7,496 bases of DNA from Deltaproteobacteria bacterium. Its GTDB lineage: Bacteria > Desulfobacterota > Binatia > Binatales > Binataceae. The stretch lies in contig PMOH01000090.1 of the NCBI GenBank assembly GCA_003161515.1, positions 1 through 7,496 on the forward strand. Reading direction: 5' to 3'. Under the pieces are notes generated by a model. It was not told the origin of the DNA, ran no database searches, and saw nothing but the letters and a program-made list of their open reading frames with translations. This document shows positions 1 to 5,997 of this stretch, piece after piece. How positions within the stretch are numbered: position 1 is the first letter of the stretch; each line of letters begins with the position of its first letter. Made by a program: the position numbers and the translations under genes.

Positions 1-1
1 C

Positions 2-1081
2 GCGCAACTCGGCGCCAAAGTTATCAAGATCGAAAGCCTCGAGGGCGACTCCTTTCGCCATTTCGGCTTCGGCTTCCTCGGATGGAACCAGGGCAAGCGC
101 GGCCTCGCGCTGAATCTTGCGACCGACCAGGGCCGCGAAATCATCCACGGACTCGCGGACAAGGCAGACATCGTCGTCGAGAACCTGCGCCCGGGCCGGA
201 TGCGCAAGTTCGGCTTCGACTACGACAGCCTCGCGGCGCGCAACCCGCGCATCATCTACATGTCGGTCAACGCGTTCGGCAATCGCGGCCCGGAACACAA
301 TCAGCCCGGCTTCGATCCGCTGCTGCAAGCGCGGTCGGGCGTGATGGCGGCGCAGGGCGGCCACCACGGGCATCCGGTGTACCTGACCTGCGCGATTTGC
401 GATTACGGCGCCGCGATGCTCTCCGCGTTTGGATGCGTCCTTGCTCTGCGGGCGCGCGAAATCACCGGACGCGGGCAATTCTGCGAGACCTCACTGCTGC
501 AATCCGCGATGGCGTTTCAAGCCGGCGAGTTCGCCTTCTATCCCGGCCGCCCCGACATGGAAAACGGCAGCGCAGAGAATCGCGGACGCTCCGCCCTCTC
601 ACGCGCCTATCAATGTGACGATGGCAAATGGCTATTCATCTCACTATCGAATGAGACTCAGTGGCGCGCGCTACTGACTATTCTGCCGGAAATGCCGAAT
701 ACTAACTGGGAGACGGCCTCTACCGAGCCGAACGAAGGCGCACTCGCGGAAGCGCTCGCAGAGCAATTTGCCAAGCTCGATCGCGACGACGCACTCGCAG
801 CGTTAAAGAAATCCGCAATCCCGGCAACTCCGATAAATCACACCCGCGAACTGTTCGACGATCCGCAGGTCATCGCGAACGACCTGATCGCCGAGTTGTC
901 CCACTCGGAATGGGGCCGCGTGAAGCAAACCGGGATGCTCACGAAGTTCTCCGCAACCCCCGGCAAGATCGATCGCGCCGCTCCGATGTTAGGCGAGCAC
1001 ACCGACGAGATCCTCCGCGAATACCTCGGCTACTCCCCCGACCGAATCGCCACCCTGCGCATCGCCGGCATCATAAAGTGA
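2..1081 (+). CDS. CaiB/BaiF family (class III) CoA-transferase, 5' end cut by the window
   Basis: The frame is already open at base 2, and 359 residues are visible before the TGA at 1079-1081. It opens inside the family's N-terminal Rossmann-like segment (AQLGAKVIKIES, then GWNQGKRGLALNL and VVENLRPG). The motif ICDYGAAML carries an Asp at visible residue 134, which matches the catalytic Asp of the family (Asp169 in formyl-CoA transferase) if about 35 residues are missing. RAREITGRGQ follows directly. The C-terminus has the usual TPINHTRELFDDPQV, KFSATPGKIDRAAP and LGEHTDEIL signatures. Family enzymes move CoA between carboxylic acids through an aspartyl-CoA thioester, in the cytosol. The substrate cannot be read from sequence. 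If the lost part is short this is an ordinary single-domain enzyme of about 390-400 residues, but it could also be the C-terminal half of a tandem two-domain form. It is probably co-transcribed with the membrane gene 3 nt downstream. Confidence 0.93.
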   Translation, partial: AQLGAKVIKIESLEGDSFRHFGFGFLGWNQGKRGLALNLATDQGREIIHGLADKADIVVENLRPGRMRKFGFDYDSLAARNPRIIYMSVNAFGNRGPEHNQPGFDPLLQARSGVMAAQGGHHGHPVYLTCAICDYGAAMLSAFGCVLALRAREITGRGQFCETSLLQSAMAFQAGEFAFYPGRPDMENGSAENRGRSALSRAYQCDDGKWLFISLSNETQWRALLTILPEMPNTNWETASTEPNEGALAEALAEQFAKLDRDDALAALKKSAIPATPINHTRELFDDPQVIANDLIAELSHSEWGRVKQTGMLTKFSATPGKIDRAAPMLGEHTDEILREYLGYSPDRIATLRIAGIIK

Positions 1082-1084
1082 TCG

Positions 1085-1648
1085 ATGGACCCTGAGGCGT
1101 CCGCCGTCATCGCGTCCCACTTGCTGGCGCGCGAAACCCTGCTCTGGTGCGGGCGCCCGCACGACACGACCGCGCTCCGCTGGCGCGCCAGCATCGTCAT
1201 CCTCATAGGAATCGCCGCACTCGCGTTGCGTGCACTCCCGCTCGACTCAAGCCTCGCCGAGCGCGCGGACCTGAATTCAATCCTGTTGGCAGTGCTGGTT
1301 TGCGTGTTGGTCGCGGAAGCGATCGTCTTCCACACCTACCTGTCGAACACGTTTTACGGCGTCACCGATCAACGCGTAATCATCGTCTCGGGACTGCGGG
1401 AACCGGAGGTGGTCGGCGTTTTGCTCGACCGCTTGAACACTCCGCAACTGCGCGTCCAGCGCATATACCGCCACATCGAACTGCGCGGTCATAGTGAGAA
1501 GATGTTTCAACCGAGCTACCTGCCGTTCACGAACCCTTCCGTCCCTCCGGACTGGATCGGATGGGCCGAGTGCTACCGGCTGCTCGCGCTTGAAGAACCA
1601 CTTCGCGTTCGCGACCTGATAATCGAATCCGCGCACAAGCTCGAATAG
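1085..1648 (+). CDS. Small two-helix membrane protein with bacterial PH-like domain
   Basis: A protein of 187 residues. Residues 17-25 read ETLLWCGRP, the 'E-x-LLW-x-G-x-P' opening typical of bacterial PH-domain membrane proteins. Two hydrophobic segments follow (about 35-52 and 64-84). After them comes YGVTDQRVIIVSG (91-103), the standard 'T-x-x-R-v-i' strand that starts the cytoplasmic PH-like beta domain, and then EVVGVLLDRLNTPQLRV. There is no signal peptide. The role of such proteins is mostly unknown; some related families act in membrane or stress physiology. The ATG lies 3 nt after the CoA-transferase stop and has no clear Shine-Dalgarno, so translation is probably coupled to the upstream gene. 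The C-terminal 50 residues (FQPSYLPFTNPSVPPDWIGW onward) match nothing I recognise. The family call rests on motif layout, not on a profile search. Confidence 0.78.
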   Translation: MDPEASAVIASHLLARETLLWCGRPHDTTALRWRASIVILIGIAALALRALPLDSSLAERADLNSILLAVLVCVLVAEAIVFHTYLSNTFYGVTDQRVIIVSGLREPEVVGVLLDRLNTPQLRVQRIYRHIELRGHSEKMFQPSYLPFTNPSVPPDWIGWAECYRLLALEEPLRVRDLIIESAHKLE

Positions 1649-1676
1649 TCAGTCGGAATCCGCACTACACTATTCG
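1642..1676. repeat. 8-bp inverted repeat spanning two convergent stop codons
   Basis: CGAATAGT (1642-1649) is perfectly complementary to ACTATTCG (1669-1676), with a 19-nt loop. The left arm contains the TAG stop of the plus-strand membrane gene (1646-1648). The TAG stop of the minus-strand GH172 gene (1665-1667) lies in the loop, next to the right arm. The stem is AT-rich and has no U-tract on either strand, so it is a weak terminator candidate at best. No other hairpin is visible in the 16-nt gap between the two genes. Confidence 0.35.
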
Positions 1677-2762
1677 CAGATAGTCGGGCGATGGCAGCGG
1701 CGGGAACTTTGCCGACGGCAGTGTCTGGTACCAGTACGCCACCGACGCGATGTCGTCCTGCAGCGGCAGGAACTCTGCGCCCTTGCGCGGATCGCCCAGC
1801 CATCCGAGCGCCTGGATCGTCACCCGCAGGTTCTGCGTGAACCTTATCGGGTCCGCAATATGCCATCGGTACATGCCGAATCTCTGCTGCGACGAATACA
1901 GCCCGTCCGGCCGAATTACTTGCGCCAGCCCTGCGTAGGGCGTCGTGAATTCGCGATACCCGCCGTTCTCCTTACCCACATCAAAATTGTACGACCCGCA
2001 AAAATAATCCTCGGTGCCGGTCCCGCAGATCGTCGGAAACTCGGTATCGCCGTCCATGAAAAACTTGATCTCGCCCTCGCCCCACCATCCGTTGTTGTTA
2101 ACTCCCCACGCCATGTACGTGCCGACGTATTGCCCGCGCCCGGTTATCCCTTCGACAATTGTGTACACATCCTTATATGGCAGCGGATTCACGCGCCGGA
2201 ACTGCGCATGGAAGTAGGCAGCGTCAGTAGGTACTTCAGTGAGTACATAGTTGATTTGATAAAATAGTATCATCGCCGTCTCGGCAGTATTCGTCATGGT
2301 AATCAGGCATCGCTTTCGAAATGGCATCTCCCAATAGCAATTGAACGCGCTGCCCGGATTCACGCACACCGCCAGCGACGAAACCTGCGCGTATTTGTTC
2401 CACCCGCACGCGAAAAAATCGCCGACCGGACATTCCACCGACGGCTCCGGCGATCCGTCCCAGTAAATTCTCAGGATGCTCGAGCGCCACTGCCCGGTCG
2501 GCGTCATCCAGATTTGCGCGATCGCGCCGGCGCCTGAAATGTCGGCGAGTACTTTGACTTCGCCTGGCTCGATCACGACATACGGCGCGACCTTCCATCC
2601 GCGGCCGAGTTTTCGCGCCGGACTCTTGGCCAGGTCCGGCATCGCCATCGCACCTTTGCCCTTTTCGCCGGTCGGATTTTCGGGACTTATCGATCGGCTC
2701 TCAGCATTCGAAAGTATCGCGAGATTCCCCAAATGCATGCCGAGACCGTTGAACGATGCCAT
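1665..2762 (-). CDS. DUF2961 protein, glycoside hydrolase family GH172
   Basis: A protein of 365 residues. DUF2961 hallmarks in order are IAQIWMTP (81-88), LRIYWDGSPEPSVECPVGDFF (97-117), NCYWEMPF (141-148), WGEGEIKFFMDGD (227-239) and CGTGTEDYF (246-254), followed by GMYRWHIADPIRF. DUF2961 is now GH172, whose characterised members are a difructose-dianhydride I synthase/hydrolase and exo-alpha-D-arabinofuranosidases. In the Bifidobacterium enzyme two Glu about 21 residues apart act as acid/base and nucleophile. Here Glu229 or Glu231 and Glu251 sit in the matching places; this assignment is my inference. The N-terminus (MASFNGLGMHLGNL) is not a signal peptide, so the enzyme appears cytosolic. 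The start is firm: a perfect AAGGAGG (2777-2771) lies 8 nt before the ATG. It is the last gene of the minus-strand run, 73 bp after the EEP gene. The substrate is unknown, and no transporter or other carbohydrate gene is adjacent. Confidence 0.9.
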   Translation of the reverse strand: MASFNGLGMHLGNLAILSNAESRSISPENPTGEKGKGAMAMPDLAKSPARKLGRGWKVAPYVVIEPGEVKVLADISGAGAIAQIWMTPTGQWRSSILRIYWDGSPEPSVECPVGDFFACGWNKYAQVSSLAVCVNPGSAFNCYWEMPFRKRCLITMTNTAETAMILFYQINYVLTEVPTDAAYFHAQFRRVNPLPYKDVYTIVEGITGRGQYVGTYMAWGVNNNGWWGEGEIKFFMDGDTEFPTICGTGTEDYFCGSYNFDVGKENGGYREFTTPYAGLAQVIRPDGLYSSQQRFGMYRWHIADPIRFTQNLRVTIQALGWLGDPRKGAEFLPLQDDIASVAYWYQTLPSAKFPPLPSPDYLRIV

Positions 2763-2770
2763 CGCGTGCG

Positions 2771-2777
2771 CCTCCTT
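2771..2777 (-). promoter_or_regulatory. Strong Shine-Dalgarno of the GH172 gene
   Basis: The plus-strand CCTCCTT reads AAGGAGG on the minus strand, 8 nt before the ATG at 2762. It is the only canonical ribosome-binding site found among the starts visible in the window. It fixes the GH172 start and suggests independent, efficient translation. Confidence 0.85.
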
Positions 2778-2792
2778 ATGACGAGCCGCGCA

Positions 2793-2821
2793 ATTCTAGT
2801 CAGGTCGGGTCGCGATGAGGA
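2793..2821 (-). promoter_or_regulatory. Possible promoter ahead of the GH172 gene
   Basis: On the minus strand a TAGAAT hexamer (2798-2793) matches the -10 consensus TATAAT at 5 of 6 positions. A poor -35 (TCCTCA, 3 of 6, 2821-2816) lies 17 nt upstream. Transcription would begin near 2786 and give a leader of about 24 nt that includes the AAGGAGG site. It lies in the 73-bp gap after the EEP gene, so GH172 could be expressed both by read-through and on its own. The call rests mainly on the -10 box. Confidence 0.35.
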
Positions 2822-2835
2822 AGGATTTCAGCCGC

Positions 2836-3798
2836 TTACAATTCGAGATCGACGGTCACGAAATCGTGATCTGATATGCGGCGCATCAACCTCGGCGATC
2901 GCGGAGTGATAACCGCCGCCGTCCCTGCGATCGGATGGAGGTCGCGAACCGCGAGCCAATCAAGTTTCGGCCGCATCGATCGCGGAATCAGTCCGGAGAA
3001 AGTGAAGGTCGGACGGTTCGCAACATTGACGCCATCGATCTCGAGCCGATGCGCTTGCAGATGCTCGAATAAGGGCTCGTATGCCTGGGGCGCCCGGAAC
3101 CGACGCGGATTCACGATCATTTCGCGCGCCGTAGCCCGCAAATCAGACCAGCTCGACAGTTGAGTGGTCGTGGTATTCAGATCGCCGCCGAAAACCGCGC
3201 GCCCTGTTGCCGGGAACGACTCGAGGTAAGTCGCCAACTGGCGCGCGCGCTCGGCCGGCACGGTCCGGCTATGCAGATGCGCGAGGCCAACCGTCAATTC
3301 TCGACCGCCGAAATTCATTCTCGTGACGATTCCCGTCGGCGTGCCAACCCGCGACCAGTTCGGGTTGCGGCGCAACATGCGCGGCGTGCGCGGATTGGGC
3401 ATCGCAACCGCGACGACGTCATCGAATGGCACGGCGCTCAGGATCGCGTTACCCAGGTACCCACGGATTTCTCCGCTCTCGTTAATCACCCCGAACTCGC
3501 GGACGTACGCGCAACTCATCTCGAGCATCGATGCCATCTCCACCGCAACGTCGCGACGCGCCGACGGCGTCGTCCCCTTCGCATTGACCTCGCACAAAAG
3601 GATCACATCTGCGCCTTGCAGCGGCGGACGTTTCAGGCATGCGACTATTTCAGGGAACCTTTTGCCGCCGGCCGCGTTGAGCAGCACGACTCGGAGCCGC
3701 GATCCCGGCCGTCGCGCCGGGCGATTCACCACGATTGGCGGAAAGGGCGCCGCGAGCTTCGAGCCACCCGCGTTGAGATCGAGCGCGTTGCGTTGCAT
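2836..3798 (-). CDS. Endonuclease/exonuclease/phosphatase (EEP) family protein
   Basis: A protein of 320 residues with the full EEP motif series. These are LRVVLLNAAGG (Asn41), ADVILLCEVN (metal-binding Glu70), GYLGNAILSAVPF (113-125), LTVGLAHLHSR (His174/His176), FGGDLNTT (Asp206, Asn208), KLDWLAV (Asp280) and RISDHDFV (Asp310, His311, with Asp312). All expected catalytic and metal-binding residues are present, so an active Mg-dependent phosphodiesterase or phosphomonoesterase is likely. Members cut DNA, RNA, phospholipids or inositol phosphates, and the substrate cannot be told here. The catalytic fold begins near residue 35, after a Pro/Arg-rich extension with no signal-peptide character, so a cytosolic location is likely. 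The ATG at 3798 begins 9 nt after the stop of the YyaL gene and has no Shine-Dalgarno, which suggests translational coupling within one operon. A somewhat later start is possible. Confidence 0.88.
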   Translation of the reverse strand: MQRNALDLNAGGSKLAAPFPPIVVNRPARRPGSRLRVVLLNAAGGKRFPEIVACLKRPPLQGADVILLCEVNAKGTTPSARRDVAVEMASMLEMSCAYVREFGVINESGEIRGYLGNAILSAVPFDDVVAVAMPNPRTPRMLRRNPNWSRVGTPTGIVTRMNFGGRELTVGLAHLHSRTVPAERARQLATYLESFPATGRAVFGGDLNTTTTQLSSWSDLRATAREMIVNPRRFRAPQAYEPLFEHLQAHRLEIDGVNVANRPTFTFSGLIPRSMRPKLDWLAVRDLHPIAGTAAVITPRSPRLMRRISDHDFVTVDLEL

Positions 3799-3807
3799 CG
3801 CCGGAAG

Positions 3808-5895
3808 CTAGTCGGCCAATTCCTTTTGCAGATCCTTGAACGTCGTAATCGGCGGGGTGCACGTATGCTCGCGGCACACATAAGCGGTCAGATGGCCGTC
3901 GATCTGTCGTTTGTCGCGCACCTGCTCAGGGATGAAACTGGTTTGGTCGTCGGCCGGATCGGCGACGAAGATCGCAAGATTTGGAACGTAGAGCAGGCCG
4001 AGCCGCTCGATCCATTCGAGCAGGTCAGGTGATTTGCGGTCGCCGACAATCACAACTTCGGTTGGCCCGCGTTGATACAGGTCCACCGCTTCGAGCATGT
4101 GCGAAAATCCGAATGGCTGCTTCTCGATAAATTCGCGGAACAAGCGAAGCGTCCGCTCCGCCTCGACGCGGTAGCGCTCCTCGCCGGTGTAGCCGTGCAG
4201 CCTGAGCAGCGCCATAACTGCCGCGCTGTTGCCCGACGGCGTCGATCCGTCAAAAGCCGCCTTCGAGCGCATGATCAAGGCTTCGTGATCGTCCGAGGTG
4301 AAAAAGAATCCACCTTTTTCCTTATCGATGAAGCGCTCGAGGATCACGTCCGCCAGGGTCCGCGCATGCGCCAGAAATTTCGCGTCGAGCGACGCTTCGT
4401 ACAGGTCGAGCATCGCGCCCGCCAACTGCGCATAGTCTTCGAGGTAGGCGTTGTGCCGCGCGACGCCGTCCTTGAACGACCGGCGCAGCGCGCGCCCGTC
4501 CCACATCGTGGTCATCATGAAGTCCGCCGCACGCTCCGCCGCTTCGAGATACCTGTGCTCATGGAGTGCGCGATACCCCTCGGCGAACGCGCCGATCATC
4601 ATCGCGTTCCAGGCCACCAGGATTTTTTCGTCGCGGCCCGGCTTCACCCTTTGTTCGCGCGCCTCGAATAGCTTGGTGCGAATCTCGCGAATCTTCGACG
4701 CCATCTCGTCTTCCGAGATTTTGAACATTCGCGCCACATCGGCCAGCTCGATCGTGCGATGCGGAATGTTCGCATCTTCGAAATTGCCTTCGATTGAGAT
4801 GTCGAAATAGCGCTCAGCAATCGCTCCAAGCTCGGGACCGATCACCGCATCGACCTGCTCGGGCGTCCAGACGAAGAACTTCCCCTCGACGCCCTCGCTG
4901 TCCGCGTCCTGCGCGGCGTAAAAGCCGCCTTCGGGACTCGTCATCTCGCGCAAAGCATAATCGAAGATTTCGCGCGCGACGCCCAGGAACTCCGGCTCGT
5001 TGAGCGCGCGGCCACTGTCGAGGTACAGACGCGAAAGCAGCGCGTTGTCGTAGAGCATTTTTTCGAAATGAGGCACCAGCCATCGCTCGTCAACGCTGTA
5101 GCGATGGAATCCGCCGCCGACCTGGTCGTAGATTCCGCCGCGCGCCATCTTCGACAGCGTGTGCCGCACCATCTCGGCCATTGAATCGTCGCCATCGGCG
5201 GCGTGCACGCGAAGAAACAGCGAGAACACGAACGTGTTGGGAAATTTCGGCGCTTGCCCCAGTCCGCCGTTGATACTGTCGTAGTGCGTCGCGAGCGCCC
5301 GCGCCGATTCTGCCGCGAGGCCCGGCTTCAGGTCGCCGCCGGTTGGGACATAGTTGGTAATCGCGCCAAGCGCTTCAGTCAGCTTCTCGAGATTGTTGGT
5401 GACTTCCTTCGCCTTGTCGCGATACGCCTGCGACACCGCCATCAGGATGCGCGGGAAGCCGGGCATCCCCTGCCGATCCTCGGGAGGATAGTAGGTTCCG
5501 CCGAAAAACGGCCGCCCGTCCGGCGCGAGAAACATCGTCAGCGGCCATCCGCCGCGACCCGTGATCAGCTGCACCGCATCCATGTAAATCTGATCGAGGT
5601 CGGGCCGCTCTTCGCGATCAACTTTGATCGGAATGAAGTTCTCGTTGATCAACCGCGCGATCGCGTCGTTCTCGAACGACTCGCGCTCCATCACGTGGCA
5701 CCAATGGCAGGCCGAGTAGCCAATCGAGAGCATGATCGGCTTGTTCTCGACTCGCGCACGCTCGAGCGCATCCGGGCCCCACGCATACCAATCCACCGGA
5801 TTGTACGCGTGCTGCCGCAGGTACGGGCTCTGTTCGTTGATCAACCGGTTCGGCTGGCGGCCGGAATGACTGTCGGGATTTTTGGGCTGGCTCAT
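3808..5895 (-). CDS. yyaL: YyaL-type thioredoxin-domain protein (DUF255 / DsbH-like thioredoxin plus alpha/alpha barrel)
   Basis: A protein of 695 residues from the ATG at 5895, normal for the YyaL/SPATA20 family. The thioredoxin-like domain fills about residues 15-175: [20 protein letters not shown], the redox-type site SACHWCHVM (Cys63, Cys66), [10 protein letters not shown], and [13 protein letters not shown] with the cis-proline at 118. The rest is an (alpha/alpha)6-barrel like N-acylglucosamine 2-epimerases and six-hairpin glycosidases. It carries [23 protein letters not shown] (from 276), [15 protein letters not shown], and [10 protein letters not shown] (548-557). Two late cysteines (674, 679) precede PPITT. 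The family is widespread but its biochemical function is not settled. There is no signal peptide, so it is cytosolic. It leads the minus-strand operon. A GTG at 5904 in the same frame adds three residues, but the predicted promoter would start transcription at about 5901, downstream of it, so I prefer the ATG. Confidence 0.93.
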   Translation of the reverse strand: MSQPKNPDSHSGRQPNRLINEQSPYLRQHAYNPVDWYAWGPDALERARVENKPIMLSIGYSACHWCHVMERESFENDAIARLINENFIPIKVDREERPDLDQIYMDAVQLITGRGGWPLTMFLAPDGRPFFGGTYYPPEDRQGMPGFPRILMAVSQAYRDKAKEVTNNLEKLTEALGAITNYVPTGGDLKPGLAAESARALATHYDSINGGLGQAPKFPNTFVFSLFLRVHAADGDDSMAEMVRHTLSKMARGGIYDQVGGGFHRYSVDERWLVPHFEKMLYDNALLSRLYLDSGRALNEPEFLGVAREIFDYALREMTSPEGGFYAAQDADSEGVEGKFFVWTPEQVDAVIGPELGAIAERYFDISIEGNFEDANIPHRTIELADVARMFKISEDEMASKIREIRTKLFEAREQRVKPGRDEKILVAWNAMMIGAFAEGYRALHEHRYLEAAERAADFMMTTMWDGRALRRSFKDGVARHNAYLEDYAQLAGAMLDLYEASLDAKFLAHARTLADVILERFIDKEKGGFFFTSDDHEALIMRSKAAFDGSTPSGNSAAVMALLRLHGYTGEERYRVEAERTLRLFREFIEKQPFGFSHMLEAVDLYQRGPTEVVIVGDRKSPDLLEWIERLGLLYVPNLAIFVADPADDQTSFIPEQVRDKRQIDGHLTAYVCREHTCTPPITTFKDLQKELAD

Positions 5896-5907
5896 GAATC
5901 TCACATA

Positions 5908-5936
5908 ATCCTATCTGCGTCCCGATGTTCTGTCAT
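5908..5936 (-). promoter_or_regulatory. Sigma70-type promoter of the YyaL-EEP-GH172 operon
   Basis: Read on the minus strand, ATGACA (5936-5931, 5 of 6 to TTGACA) is followed by exactly 17 nt and TAGGAT (5913-5908, 4 of 6 to TATAAT). Transcription would start near 5901, only about 6 nt before the ATG at 5895, giving a nearly leaderless message. No Shine-Dalgarno lies in the correct place for that ATG, which agrees with this. Inferred from hexamers and spacing only. Confidence 0.5.
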
Positions 5937-5984
5937 ACCGATCGAAACCGAATCGCCGTATGGCAGAGGATGGAGCGCGCCAGT

Positions 5985-5990
5985 TACAAT
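5985..5990 (+). promoter_or_regulatory. -10 box for a leaderless glycosyltransferase transcript
   Basis: TACAAT (5 of 6 to TATAAT) is followed by exactly 7 nt and then the ATG at 5998, the geometry expected if transcription begins at or next to the A of the start codon. There is no Shine-Dalgarno upstream of this ATG. The -35 is unclear; the best match is ATGGCA at 5960-5965, with a long 19-nt spacer. Confidence 0.45.
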
Positions 5991-5997
5991 CCCGGCT

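Noticed and set aside
82..618. A 178-codon plus-strand frame overlapping the CoA-transferase
   Set aside because: The translation is Arg/Pro/Ala-rich with no motif, while the frame starting at base 2 has continuous CoA-transferase signatures.
3160..4032. A 290-codon plus-strand open frame crossing the EEP/YyaL boundary
   Set aside because: It is antisense to two genes with complete catalytic motifs, its translation is Arg/His-rich with no recognisable motif, and it follows from the GC-rich third-position bias of the minus-strand genes.
4072..4671. A 199-codon plus-strand open frame inside the YyaL gene
   Set aside because: Low-complexity Arg/Val-rich translation directly opposite conserved YyaL barrel motifs; a shadow frame.
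5902..5904. GTG as the YyaL start codon
   Set aside because: It lies upstream of the transcription start implied by the ATGACA-N17-TAGGAT promoter and adds only three residues. The ATG at 5895 is preferred, but the GTG is not excluded.
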